From: CAYLHF01 sp964383365
GTDB lineage: Bacteria > Bacteroidota > Rhodothermia > Rhodothermales > UBA10348
Reading direction: 5' to 3'
DNA length: 64,000 bases
NCBI GenBank assembly: GCA_964383365.1
Contig: CAYLHF010000007.1
Location: 47,767 to 111,766 of the forward strand
The position numbers were made by a program, and so were the translations under genes. Under the pieces are notes generated by a model. The model did no database searches and was not told the DNA's origin. It saw only the letters and a list, made by a program, of their open reading frames with translations. Of this stretch, positions 36,406 through 44,523 are shown one piece after another (the first letter of the stretch is position 1; the number at the start of each line of letters is the position of its first letter).

Positions 36406-37401
36406 ATGGACGTCACCCGTTTCCCTCAAGGCATTGTGACCATTCGAGAGACCGATTTTACCGAATTCGGCAAAAAGTATTCTGGCAAAGTCCGGGATAC
36501 ATATACCCGGGGAGACCAGATAATTCTGATCACTACCGATCGTATTTCGGCATTCGATCATATTCTCAGACAAACCATTCCATTCAAAGGCCAGGTCCTG
36601 AACACGCTCGCCGGCTTTTTCTTCGAGCGAACTGCTGACGTCTTCCCCAATCATCTTCTCGGTATCCCGGACCCCAATGTAGCAGTGGCCCGGAAGTGTG
36701 AAGCCCTTCCCATAGAATTCGTTGTCCGGGGCTTTCTTGCGGGACACGCCTGGCGGGTCTACGCCTCCGGTGAACGAAACCTCTGTGGGGTTTCTCTCCC
36801 GGATGGACTTAAGGAAAACAGCCGCCTGCCGGAACCCATTCTAACACCAGCGACAAAGGCAATCGAAGGCCACGACGAAGACATTTCGAGATCCGAAATC
36901 ATTCGGCGAGGGATTTTGTCGGCTGATGACATGGATGAATTAGAAGATGCCGCCTTTCGTCTATTTCGCCGGGGATCTGAAATGGCCGTTAATCGTGGCC
37001 TTCTCCTCGTTGATACGAAATACGAATTTGGAAAGCTGACAACGGGAGACTATCGGGTCATAGACGAGATTCACACGCCGGATTCATCGAGGTATTTCTA
37101 TTCAGAAACCTATGATGAGTTACTCAGGAAGGATCAACCGCAGCGTCAATTATCCAAAGAATTTGTTCGAGAGTGGCTGATGGAGAGCGGATTCCAGGGT
37201 AGAAGTGGTCAAGAACCGCCCAATCTGGACGAAAATTTCAGACGGAGTGTGTCGTTGAGATACATTGAGTTATACGAAATCATTACCGGGACACCTTTCG
37301 TCGGAGATATGGATCCGAACCCTGTCGATCGAATACGCTCGAACCTGATCAATTACCCCGGTGTCGTCCCTTCTACCCACTCCGACGCACCGTCTGCATA
37401 A
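36406..37401 (+). CDS. purC: Phosphoribosylaminoimidazole-succinocarboxamide synthase
   Basis: SAICAR synthetase joins CAIR and aspartate with ATP in de novo purine synthesis. The 331-residue product is longer than E. coli PurC (about 237) and matches the longer bacterial/yeast-type subfamily. Diagnostic motifs are KYSGKVRDTY, TTDRISAFDHIL, EFVVRGFLAGHAW, and LVDTKYEFGK, with DEIHTPDSSR(Y/F) near residue 225. ATG 36406 is preferred to the adjacent TTG 36403. It follows the LacI-type gene after 16 nt. Its last 49 nt overlap the end of moaE on the other strand. Confidence 0.95.
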   Translation: MDVTRFPQGIVTIRETDFTEFGKKYSGKVRDTYTRGDQIILITTDRISAFDHILRQTIPFKGQVLNTLAGFFFERTADVFPNHLLGIPDPNVAVARKCEALPIEFVVRGFLAGHAWRVYASGERNLCGVSLPDGLKENSRLPEPILTPATKAIEGHDEDISRSEIIRRGILSADDMDELEDAAFRLFRRGSEMAVNRGLLLVDTKYEFGKLTTGDYRVIDEIHTPDSSRYFYSETYDELLRKDQPQRQLSKEFVREWLMESGFQGRSGQEPPNLDENFRRSVSLRYIELYEIITGTPFVGDMDPNPVDRIRSNLINYPGVVPSTHSDAPSA

Positions 37402-37787
37402 AACTCTTTCTTCCAGACTGGTACAGAGCGTTTGAGCTCATCGATCAGGAATCGGGTTGCCTCAAATGAAGCCACTCGGTGCGGGGTAGCAACGCCGATG
37501 ATAACCGACGCTTCTGTGACCGGTACTTCACCAACACGATGGACACATACGGCGCGAAGAACGGGCCACCGTGATAGCGCTTCAGACACCAGGGCATTCA
37601 TCTGTGCCAGCGCCAGATCCGGGGCTGCCTCGTAGTTCAGTCGTACGGTTTCCCTGGACTCCGTCTTTTTCCGCGTCGTCCCGACAAACAGGTTTACTGC
37701 TCCTCCTTCAGACATACGCAGAAAATCATACAGCTCGCCTAGATCAATAACGCTCTCCGTAATGTCCACTATGATCCTTTTTTCCAT
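37353..37787 (-). CDS. moaE: Molybdopterin synthase catalytic subunit
   Basis: MoaE is the large subunit of molybdopterin synthase, which adds two sulfurs to precursor Z to make molybdopterin. The 144-residue protein shows the core pattern HRVGEVPVTEASVIIGVATPHR followed by ATRFLIDELKRSVPVWKKEF, where the lysines bind the substrate. Length is normal. moaD is 15 nt upstream on the same strand, so both subunits are made together. Its last 49 nt overlap purC convergently. Confidence 0.93.
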   Translation of the reverse strand: MEKRIIVDITESVIDLGELYDFLRMSEGGAVNLFVGTTRKKTESRETVRLNYEAAPDLALAQMNALVSEALSRWPVLRAVCVHRVGEVPVTEASVIIGVATPHRVASFEATRFLIDELKRSVPVWKKEFYADGASEWVEGTTPG

Positions 37788-37802
37788 CGGAACAGTCGTA
37801 TG

Positions 37803-38048
37803 TCATCCACCGCTGACAGGTGGTATCACCGAATAGCATCCATCGTCAACCAGACGATGACCGTTCGAGAGATATGCTTCACTCGAAGCAATTCGTGAAC
37901 AGGAAAGGTGAGGCCTGACATCCGGGTAGAGACGTCCTACCGTTTCGATCAAATCATCGACGGTACTCCCGTCTGCCAGATCCAGATCTTCTACTTCCCG
38001 ATTCAATTCCTCTCGGATCAGCGCATAATATTTGATGTGAACTTTCAT
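37803..38048 (-). CDS. moaD: Molybdopterin synthase sulfur carrier subunit
   Basis: An 81-residue ubiquitin-like sulfur carrier. It ends in Gly-Gly (VIPPVSGG), the C-terminus that is adenylated and thiocarboxylated, and starts with a beta strand (VHIKYYALIREEL) like MoaD. The start overlaps the peroxiredoxin stop by 4 nt (38045-38048), and moaE follows, supporting MoaD over ThiS. moaA, moaC and mogA are not in the window. Confidence 0.9.
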   Translation of the reverse strand: MKVHIKYYALIREELNREVEDLDLADGSTVDDLIETVGRLYPDVRPHLSCSRIASSEAYLSNGHRLVDDGCYSVIPPVSGG

Positions 38049-38527
38049 TCGTCGTTCAACGACGCGAGCACTCCCACGATGGCCTCAAGATCGGGCATTT
38101 CGCCCGCATTCTCCAGCACCTCGGCATAGCGGATAATTCCTTCCCGATCGACTACAAATGCAGATCGCTTCGATATACGATCGAGATTCATCCCGGTAAA
38201 ATCATGATCATACTTTGTGCCGTATGCAGCGCTGACCAGAGCATCGTGATCGCTCAACAGATCTATTGTCAGACCGTTAATCTTGCCGAACTCGGCCAGA
38301 CAGAAAGGAGAATCCGTAGAGATACCGACGACAACCGTATTCTTGCCATACGATTCAAGATCGTTATTCACGGCGTTCAATTCCGTCGTACAGACGCCGG
38401 TAAACGCGGCGGGAAAAAACAGTAGCAGTACCGATTTATCATTGCAGGCCGTCGCGAGATGAAACGGTTCGGTTTTATGACTGAACAGAGTAAAATCTGG
38501 GGCCTGGGATCCTTTGCTGAGTACCAT
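38045..38527 (-). CDS. Peroxiredoxin (AhpC/TSA family, Bcp/AhpE-like)
   Basis: A thiol peroxidase that reduces peroxides. The 160-residue thioredoxin-fold protein has the peroxidatic Cys46 in FPAAFTGVCTTE. No resolving Cys follows five residues later, unlike classic Bcp, so an AhpE-like 1-Cys mechanism or a distant resolving Cys (Cys85 in SPFCLAEF) is possible. It is translationally coupled to moaD by a 4-nt overlap and is 21 nt after the LolC/E permease gene, forming a minus-strand run. Why a peroxiredoxin sits with molybdopterin genes is unclear. Confidence 0.9.
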   Translation of the reverse strand: MVLSKGSQAPDFTLFSHKTEPFHLATACNDKSVLLLFFPAAFTGVCTTELNAVNNDLESYGKNTVVVGISTDSPFCLAEFGKINGLTIDLLSDHDALVSAAYGTKYDHDFTGMNLDRISKRSAFVVDREGIIRYAEVLENAGEMPDLEAIVGVLASLNDE

Positions 38528-38548
38528 TTGCGGTTGTGTATGAGAAGT

Positions 38549-39793
38549 TTATCGGGAATGAATGGCCCGGATCGGATCAACTTTTGCCGCATATCTGGCA
38601 GGAATGAATGCCGATATTCCGCAGAGGAGGACCGTAATCAGGCCCACAAGAACGAAGTCGGCAGGACTAAGTTCTATCGGCGCCGTCGCCATGTAGTAGG
38701 CCTCTTTCGGAAGCGGAATAATGCTGTATTTCAACTGAAGAATGGCCAGGATAAGCGCCATCAACTCTCCTGCGACTACAGCCACTACTCCCAGTTGGAT
38801 GCCCATCAGTAGGAATAATTTCTTTAGACTGGATCGCCGGGCACCCATACTCGAAAGGATACCGATATCCTTTGTCTTTTCCAGAATCATCATCAGGAGC
38901 GTTCCGACGATATTGAAGGCCGCGACAATAACGATAATACTGATGACGAGAGGTATGATGCTCTGTTGCAGAGAAATCCAGGCGAACAGGTTTCGATATA
39001 CCTCATAGATCGTTCTTGCCATCTGTGGAAATTCGAGTTGCTCACCAACGTCGGCGGTCACGGCCTGCACGTCAAAAGAATCTGCCACGTACAGGTCGAA
39101 TCTCGTCACCTGATCCGGTCCGTAGTTGAGTAGATCACGAGCGGGTCCAATCGCCGTGAAGGCATACAAATCGTCAAAATTGGACAGCGACGATTCGAAT
39201 ATTCCCCTGATCCGAAATTGTTTAATTCTCGGTTGCGTGGGCGCAGTCCCGTTACCACCGCGCTTTCTTACGGAAAATGCCGTCACACGATCGCCGACGT
39301 CAAGACCCATGGAGCGGGCCAGTGACACGCCAATAATCATACCCTGGGAACCGTCTGAGGCTGGTTCAAGACTCGCCGAGCCCGCCACGACATGCGACGA
39401 CAGAAAATCTGGCACAATGTCCGTGCCCCATATGGACACCCCGTCTATCCGGGTTCGCGATTTTCGAAGTAAAATAAATTCCTGAACAACGGGAGATGTC
39501 GAGCGAACGCCCGATAAAGCGGTCAGTCTCTCCTGAAGTTCCGATGCCCCACCCAATGGCGCATCGCGAAAGCTTTCTACCTGTATCTGAGCGCCGAAAC
39601 CAACAATTTTGGCTTCAATTTCCGATTTGAATCCTCTAACGATAGAAAGCGCCAGTATCAGGGCGGCCACGCCGAGTGCGACGCCTCCTATGGCTACAGC
39701 GGTCACAAATCTTAGAAATCGAGCTCCTCTTGACTTGCCGCTCGCCCTCCTCAGATAACGCAGGGCGATGAACGTTTCGAACTGTTGTGGCAT
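38549..39793 (-). CDS. Lipoprotein-releasing ABC transporter permease, LolC/LolE family
   Basis: An inner-membrane permease that, with LolD, releases lipoproteins to the carrier LolA. The 414 residues begin FIALRYLRRASGKSRGARFLRFV, with a first membrane segment near residues 28-52 (AIGGVALGVAALILALSIVRGF), a large periplasmic MacB-like domain to about residue 265, and three C-terminal membrane segments with the coupling motif KTKDIGILSSMGARRSSL. A single LolC/E-type gene with no lolD beside it suggests a homodimeric (LolF-like) permease whose ATPase is encoded elsewhere. Confidence 0.9.
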   Translation of the reverse strand: MPQQFETFIALRYLRRASGKSRGARFLRFVTAVAIGGVALGVAALILALSIVRGFKSEIEAKIVGFGAQIQVESFRDAPLGGASELQERLTALSGVRSTSPVVQEFILLRKSRTRIDGVSIWGTDIVPDFLSSHVVAGSASLEPASDGSQGMIIGVSLARSMGLDVGDRVTAFSVRKRGGNGTAPTQPRIKQFRIRGIFESSLSNFDDLYAFTAIGPARDLLNYGPDQVTRFDLYVADSFDVQAVTADVGEQLEFPQMARTIYEVYRNLFAWISLQQSIIPLVISIIVIVAAFNIVGTLLMMILEKTKDIGILSSMGARRSSLKKLFLLMGIQLGVVAVVAGELMALILAILQLKYSIIPLPKEAYYMATAPIELSPADFVLVGLITVLLCGISAFIPARYAAKVDPIRAIHSR

Positions 39794-39918
39794 CTACACT
39801 CGGACAATAATTCAGTGTCCAGCAAGACGTTTCTAGAGCTAAATTGATCCTTGGCAGTCAGGCGAGTTGCTTTGTCGTCCGACTCAGACCCGGCCATTGG
39901 TGTAGCGTCAAGCCCCGA

Positions 39919-42900
39919 TCACGCTATATGAGACATCGAATCCGCATCGGGCGCATCGATATCAACGAAATGATAGGGAGGCCACGGACCACTCTGTTCG
40001 AAAGAGAAGCCCAGATCTCCGAACTCGTCTGCAAGACGTGTAATGACCTTCTTGAACAGCGCTTCTGCTGAAGAAGGAACCAGGTAGGCAGTACTCATGA
40101 TCAGCGTGCGACCCAATTCATCCGTCGATTCATCGACAGGCTTGAACACGCCTTCGCTTGCCACTTCGAGCAGTTCCACGTGCGAGCGTCGGACGCAGTT
40201 TTCGAGGATGGCCTGGACTGCCGATCGATTTGCGTCCGGACTCTGATCCTTGATCTCTGACTTCAGATAGTTTCCCATTCCTTTCGACATCTCGTCGATC
40301 GACCGGTCGAACGACTGTTCCTTTCTTGAAACACGTTGGGATAACAGATCCATCTGACAATGAATCCTCAGTCCTAATTCCTTTTTGTCATGCAAACGCT
40401 CGAACGTTCTCTCGAGATCACTCCTCCGGGCAGTAATTAAGTCGAATACTTCGGCTTCTGTCCGGCAGACCGTCCCAAATTTCAAGGGAACGAGCGTAGC
40501 GAATTGTTTCAAGCCAGATAATACCGAAGCGTGACGACGCACGTGATCCTTCAGCCAGGCCGTCTCTTTCATGTTGACTTTCAGATACTTGTCGCCGAAA
40601 ACATCTGAATCCACTTCGCTGACTATGGCTGCGATCTGATGATCGATCAGTAACGCGACATCTGAGATTCCATCTATGCCTGTGACGTCGGCCTCGGCCA
40701 GATCCAACGGCAGATTATAAGCCATCATACCATAGACATAGTATGCCTTACCGGTGACCGGTTCTGTCGTGCAGTTCGACTCAGAAGAAATCTCGATTGA
40801 GGCACCGTCTCCCATATCAGCGAGAGAAGTCCAGGTACAATCGCTCTCCGTTTCTCTCGACGAAGAGAATTTTTCCGAATCGCCATCAGGCCACGGTAAC
40901 TGATCCGATTGCGACCGCTCATCCGCAGTCGATGGTTCGTGGGAAATCGACCGCTCATCCGCAATCGATGGTTCATCCGACTGCGGTACATGTTCCACCT
41001 GGGAATTTTCGTCACCATGGATGAGTGTCAATTGAGGATGAGCATCTGATGCTGCCTCGCTCTCGTCCGAACATTCGGGTTCATGCGTATTCGAATCAGC
41101 CGTTGGTTCATGCGTATTCGAATCAGCCGTTGNNNNNNNNNNNNNNNNNNNNNNNNNNNNNNNNNNNNNNNNNNNNNNNNNNNNNNNNNNNNNNNNNNNN
41201 NNNNNNNNNNNNNNNNNNNNNNNNNNNNNNNNATTTTGAGCATTCGCGTAGAAATCGGGAGACATCGTCTGATCCACTCGGGACGTCAACAGCGAAAGCG
41301 CACGTTGAAAGAAAATCCGATCCGTCTCGAGACCCGGAGCATCCACAACCCCTGCCAATTCTTTCAGGGCTTCGTGGAGAAGCTGCTCAGTCATCCGTTC
41401 GCGCAGAATTGTCTGTGCTTTTTCGACGATGTCATTGTCAGGATCGAGTCTATCCAGGGCCAGTTCCGCTGCGTCGTCTGCATCTGCAAACGTTCTGAGT
41501 GCGGCCCGCAATACGTCTTCGATCACGAGATCTCTCAATTTGCCGGTGGCTCGCTTAATGTGCAGATGGTCAGAATCGATATGCCGTTTTGATTCCCTGG
41601 CGACTGCATCCGTGTCTTCGATCCTGTCAGTAGCCATCCCGGCAACCAGTTTGACGAGCATCTCACGCAGCGCTACAACGGCTCTCTCGATATAGGTATG
41701 ATCCTCCGGTATTAAATTTCTCGCGGCCGATGCCATCAGGTCGGCATCCTCTAACGTCTCCAGTGTTTCTTCTGATACTGTCCGCAAAATCTTGTCCAAC
41801 AGCGTTTTCCCAATGGCGCTAATTCTGGCCTCGTCATCATGAATGAATCCGCGGGCCCGGTCGGATGATCGCTCTACGTCATACAGTCGCTGTGTAGCCT
41901 CAGACGCAACCTCAGACAACAAAATATTTTCCAGTACATCGGCAGCCTGAATGACCTCGGGAAGTTTTCGCTTCATGGACTGGCGAGCATGACTGGCAAC
42001 CTTCCGCGTATTTTTCAGTCTCTGCTCGGTGGCAGTGGTAACTTCGCGTTTGATAATGGCCTCCGTAGCATCAACTGCCGCCTCGATGGTCTCATGATCT
42101 GATGGAATCGCTGCGGCGGCTGAGCGTGCCATTTCGTCCATGTTCCTCAATCGCTCAACAACCAGTGCAGAGACATCCGAAACGAGGAGATTCCGTGCCG
42201 CGTCTACGGCATTTTTTATCTGGACGTTATCGGACTGAAATTCCGGCATCACTCGTGCAGTCACAGCCTCAATATCGGACAGCCCCTGGCGTACGAGGGC
42301 CGTTATGGTCGTCATCGCCGTTTTCTGTACTACTGCGGCAGCCTGCTGGATGAATGGATCTTCTTCGTCTATCCATGCACTGGCTTCTGCACTGAGAGCC
42401 GCCTCGTCCGTAAACGAATGGGAGGTCCGTCGCGCGACGTCCTGAATGATTCTGGTCCTTAGTAATGCAGTAGCTGCTATCAACGTGTCATTATCAAACG
42501 ACACAAACTCTCTTGCTTCATCCGTGATGGCATCTGCGTTGTCCAACGTGGTAATCGTCTTCTCAGCCACACGCGTCATGACTTCTTTCCTCATCCTGGC
42601 GACAAGTCCGTCGAAGACCCCGTCCTGTTTCTGAAGATCAGAGCAGGCCTCGGAAGCGAACAATGAGGAATCTTCGGCCTGAGACAGGGCGTGTTTGGCC
42701 GCTATTCGTGCTAATTCAGACTGAGTTGAGGCTACGATGGCCTGAAACTCCGTAGTCGACGTATCCAGATGTTCAACCGCACGTGACGCCGTGGCGTCAT
42801 CGTCAGCCGACCGGGTTACCGCCAATGCTACCACGCGAGGGAGTAACATTCCAGCAAGATTGGTGACCACTCCATCCAGTCTTTGTGACTCTGCGTCCAA

Positions 42901-44118
42901 ATGAGCGGCGGCCTGTTCGACAAACGATTCAGAGGTTTCCGCCTCGTTCATTGTCCTCACGCTCATACGCTCTGCAAGATGCGACGTGAGAGTGGCAACG
43001 ATCTCATCAAATCGGGTCGATGTTGGGTCCATGTGCGATGCAGTCGAGGCAATAAAGTCGTCCGATTTCAAAGCAGCGCCAGATGCTCGTTCTGCGACCA
43101 GACGGGCAAGGCGATCAGAAGCTTCATTCAAGACCGCATCAAACGTTTTCGATTCCACATTAAAATGTTTCGATACACTTTCCGCAAATTCAGTCGACTC
43201 GGCATTGACACGGAGCGTATCTCTGGCGACTCGTTCTTCCAACGTTGTCGAGAAGCGGGTTACCAGATCCCGGTACTCCTTCGATTCCGTCGAAAGGCGA
43301 GCCGCTGCCGATGAGACGAATGTATCCGACTTCGTGGCGCCTGCAAGAGCGTGGTCGGCCACCAGTCCGGCGAGCATTTCGCGGGTGGCATGTATGGCCT
43401 GTCCGAAGGCTTTCGAGTCCAGATCAATGTGCTTCTCCGCACTTCGAACCAGATGATCGGAATCGCCCAGCGACTTCAGTGCACGTTCGGCAGCAACCTC
43501 CGCCATATTTTCCAGTATTTCTGCTTCGGCCGAGTCCAAGAGTACCTCGTCCGAGGTTAGAATCGATAATGCCTGTGCTGTCAGATCGCTGGAGTCATTG
43601 AGACCCTGTTTAACTCGTGTCGCGAGGTCCGAAACGAGTCGGCCTCTCCATTGTCCCTCAATATTTTTTGCAAGATCGTCTACCCAGGCAGCTTCGACAT
43701 CTATCTTCGATGCCATCTTTTGGTAAATTTCGTCTACGTCTGGCATCGTAGAAGCCACACGTTCTGTGATCGCATGTTCAATCTTCTCGAGTGCCTTTGC
43801 TACCCCGTGATCTACCGCTTGCTCGAATTGATCCGACTCAATAACAGCTTTCCCAGCGATCTCGGCCCACGAGTCTTCGTTTCCAGGAAGTCGGCTTGCA
43901 ACCTGATCTACAGCGCTCGTCATGATTCGAGACTGAATAGACTCACCCATACGCTCCCAGGTATCGGTAGTGGGAATCTCGCTCAGGCGTGAGATGATTT
44001 CATCCTCGCTTGATGCATACAATTCGTCGGTTGCCTGCTTCACTATTGCTCGCAGAAGCTGTTGCTTGACGGCTTCTTTGGCTTCAGTCAATTTCGGATT
44101 GTCCTGTCCTTCGACCAT
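39919..44118 (-). CDS. Giant 44-residue-repeat protein with C-terminal GvpL/GvpF domain
   Basis: I do not know a described protein of this architecture. Residues 1-40 are a helical lead. Residues 41-178 hold three related repeats of 42, 48 and 48 residues; residues 179-926 hold 17 consecutive repeats of exactly 44 residues with no indels. Then comes an acidic Ser/Glu/Asp/His linker (about 963-1122) containing a 100-N assembly gap and 9-residue repeats (TADSNTHEP). Residues about 1123-1399 match the GvpL/GvpF gas-vesicle family: GKAYYVYG, Trp1188, the VPLKFGTV block (1210-1217) and GPWPPYHFVDI (1377-1387). There is no signal peptide or membrane segment, so it should be cytoplasmic. GvpF/L proteins are normally about 200-280 residues. 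No gvpA, gvpN or other gvp gene is in the window. Numbers after residue 962 depend on the true gap size; the frame across the gap is assumed. Confidence 0.85.
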   Translation of the reverse strand: MVEGQDNPKLTEAKEAVKQQLLRAIVKQATDELYASSEDEIISRLSEIPTTDTWERMGESIQSRIMTSAVDQVASRLPGNEDSWAEIAGKAVIESDQFEQAVDHGVAKALEKIEHAITERVASTMPDVDEIYQKMASKIDVEAAWVDDLAKNIEGQWRGRLVSDLATRVKQGLNDSSDLTAQALSILTSDEVLLDSAEAEILENMAEVAAERALKSLGDSDHLVRSAEKHIDLDSKAFGQAIHATREMLAGLVADHALAGATKSDTFVSSAAARLSTESKEYRDLVTRFSTTLEERVARDTLRVNAESTEFAESVSKHFNVESKTFDAVLNEASDRLARLVAERASGAALKSDDFIASTASHMDPTSTRFDEIVATLTSHLAERMSVRTMNEAETSESFVEQAAAHLDAESQRLDGVVTNLAGMLLPRVVALAVTRSADDDATASRAVEHLDTSTTEFQAIVASTQSELARIAAKHALSQAEDSSLFASEACSDLQKQDGVFDGLVARMRKEVMTRVAEKTITTLDNADAITDEAREFVSFDNDTLIAATALLRTRIIQDVARRTSHSFTDEAALSAEASAWIDEEDPFIQQAAAVVQKTAMTTITALVRQGLSDIEAVTARVMPEFQSDNVQIKNAVDAARNLLVSDVSALVVERLRNMDEMARSAAAAIPSDHETIEAAVDATEAIIKREVTTATEQRLKNTRKVASHARQSMKRKLPEVIQAADVLENILLSEVASEATQRLYDVERSSDRARGFIHDDEARISAIGKTLLDKILRTVSEETLETLEDADLMASAARNLIPEDHTYIERAVVALREMLVKLVAGMATDRIEDTDAVARESKRHIDSDHLHIKRATGKLRDLVIEDVLRAALRTFADADDAAELALDRLDPDNDIVEKAQTILRERMTEQLLHEALKELAGVVDAPGLETDRIFFQRALSLLTSRVDQTMSPDFYANAQNXXXXXXXXXXXXXXXXXXXXXXXXXXXXXXXXXXTADSNTHEPTADSNTHEPECSDESEAASDAHPQLTLIHGDENSQVEHVPQSDEPSIADERSISHEPSTADERSQSDQLPWPDGDSEKFSSSRETESDCTWTSLADMGDGASIEISSESNCTTEPVTGKAYYVYGMMAYNLPLDLAEADVTGIDGISDVALLIDHQIAAIVSEVDSDVFGDKYLKVNMKETAWLKDHVRRHASVLSGLKQFATLVPLKFGTVCRTEAEVFDLITARRSDLERTFERLHDKKELGLRIHCQMDLLSQRVSRKEQSFDRSIDEMSKGMGNYLKSEIKDQSPDANRSAVQAILENCVRRSHVELLEVASEGVFKPVDESTDELGRTLIMSTAYLVPSSAEALFKKVITRLADEFGDLGFSFEQSGPWPPYHFVDIDAPDADSMSHIA
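40912..40983 (-). repeat. Two 36-bp imperfect repeats in the acidic linker
   Basis: Two copies of a 36-bp unit beginning CGACCGCTCATCCGCA (40912 and 40948) encode related 12-residue stretches with ADERS and EPS. They lie within the disordered linker before the GvpL/F domain. Confidence 0.75.
41078..41132 (-). repeat. 27-bp tandem repeats abutting the assembly gap
   Basis: Two perfect 27-bp copies (41078-41104, 41105-41131), each encoding TADSNTHEP on the minus strand, run straight into the N run, with the first base of a third copy at 41132. The array probably continues into the gap and caused the assembly break, so the copy number is unknown. Confidence 0.9.
41133..41232. other. Scaffold gap of 100 Ns
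   Basis: Exactly 100 undetermined bases, the conventional placeholder for a gap of unknown size. The flanking coding sequence stays in frame across it only by the chance of the placeholder length (100 is not a multiple of 3 but the flanks add two bases). Confidence 0.99.
41341..43584 (-). repeat. 17 in-register 44-residue (132-bp) coding repeats
   Basis: Protein-level tandem repeats, strongly diverged in DNA. Each unit has Ala at position 5, a hydrophobic residue at 9 often followed by Asp or Pro at 10, an aromatic or aliphatic residue at 16, a Leu/Ile/Met core around 27-31, and an acidic Ser/Asp-rich end (43-44). Early units have FxxxAxxHLDxxSxxF; later units have MAxxARxxIPxDHxxI. The pattern predicts a long helix (about 12-40) and a short helix across the unit boundary. 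Two 48-residue and one 42-residue related units precede it (residues 41-178). Confidence 0.88.
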
Positions 44119-44523
44119 ATTATTGCGGGACTACTGGTTCCCGTTCTTGCGTTGCATTTCATTGCGACCGCTTACAAGCCATTCCTGTGCCTGACAGTGA
44201 CCGGTTTGGTGACCTGTCGCTCATTTTGCACAATGAGGCCCCTAAACAGACGGAAATGACGTTTTTCAATACATATTGCCTGGAGCCAGTCTTCTCATGT
44301 CAGTCTTTAGGCCGACTGCAAGAGCCGTATCAGGGGGAAATATCTGCCCATCGTGCGCTTAATCTTTCCTCCTGGGACCATGAGATAATCAGGTGGCGAA
44401 GATTTTGCGAACCCGTTTTATGACCCTTTCAGGTGCGTAAATTCCCTCCATCTGACGTCGTTCAATTCATCGAACAGGCAGGTATCCAGCATCATTCAAG
44501 CACCAGTCAATCGACGTAGCGTT
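44119..44523. other. 405-nt divergent intergenic region without a gene
   Basis: The gap between the giant repeat gene (minus) and the P5C dehydrogenase gene (plus). I see no conserved short ORF, tRNA or clear terminator. It must contain promoters for both divergent genes; I could not pick a convincing -35/-10 pair. A direct repeat GTGACC occurs in GTGACCGGTTTGGTGACC around 44198-44215. Confidence 0.6.

Noticed and set aside
41028..41592. Open frames running through the N gap on both strands
   Set aside because: They exist only because unknown bases contain no stops; the supported frame is the minus-strand repeat protein.
39919..44118. A complete gas-vesicle gene cluster
   Set aside because: I looked for a GvpA-like short hydrophobic protein and for gvpN, gvpK and gvpG neighbours; none are present. 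Only the GvpL/F domain is found.
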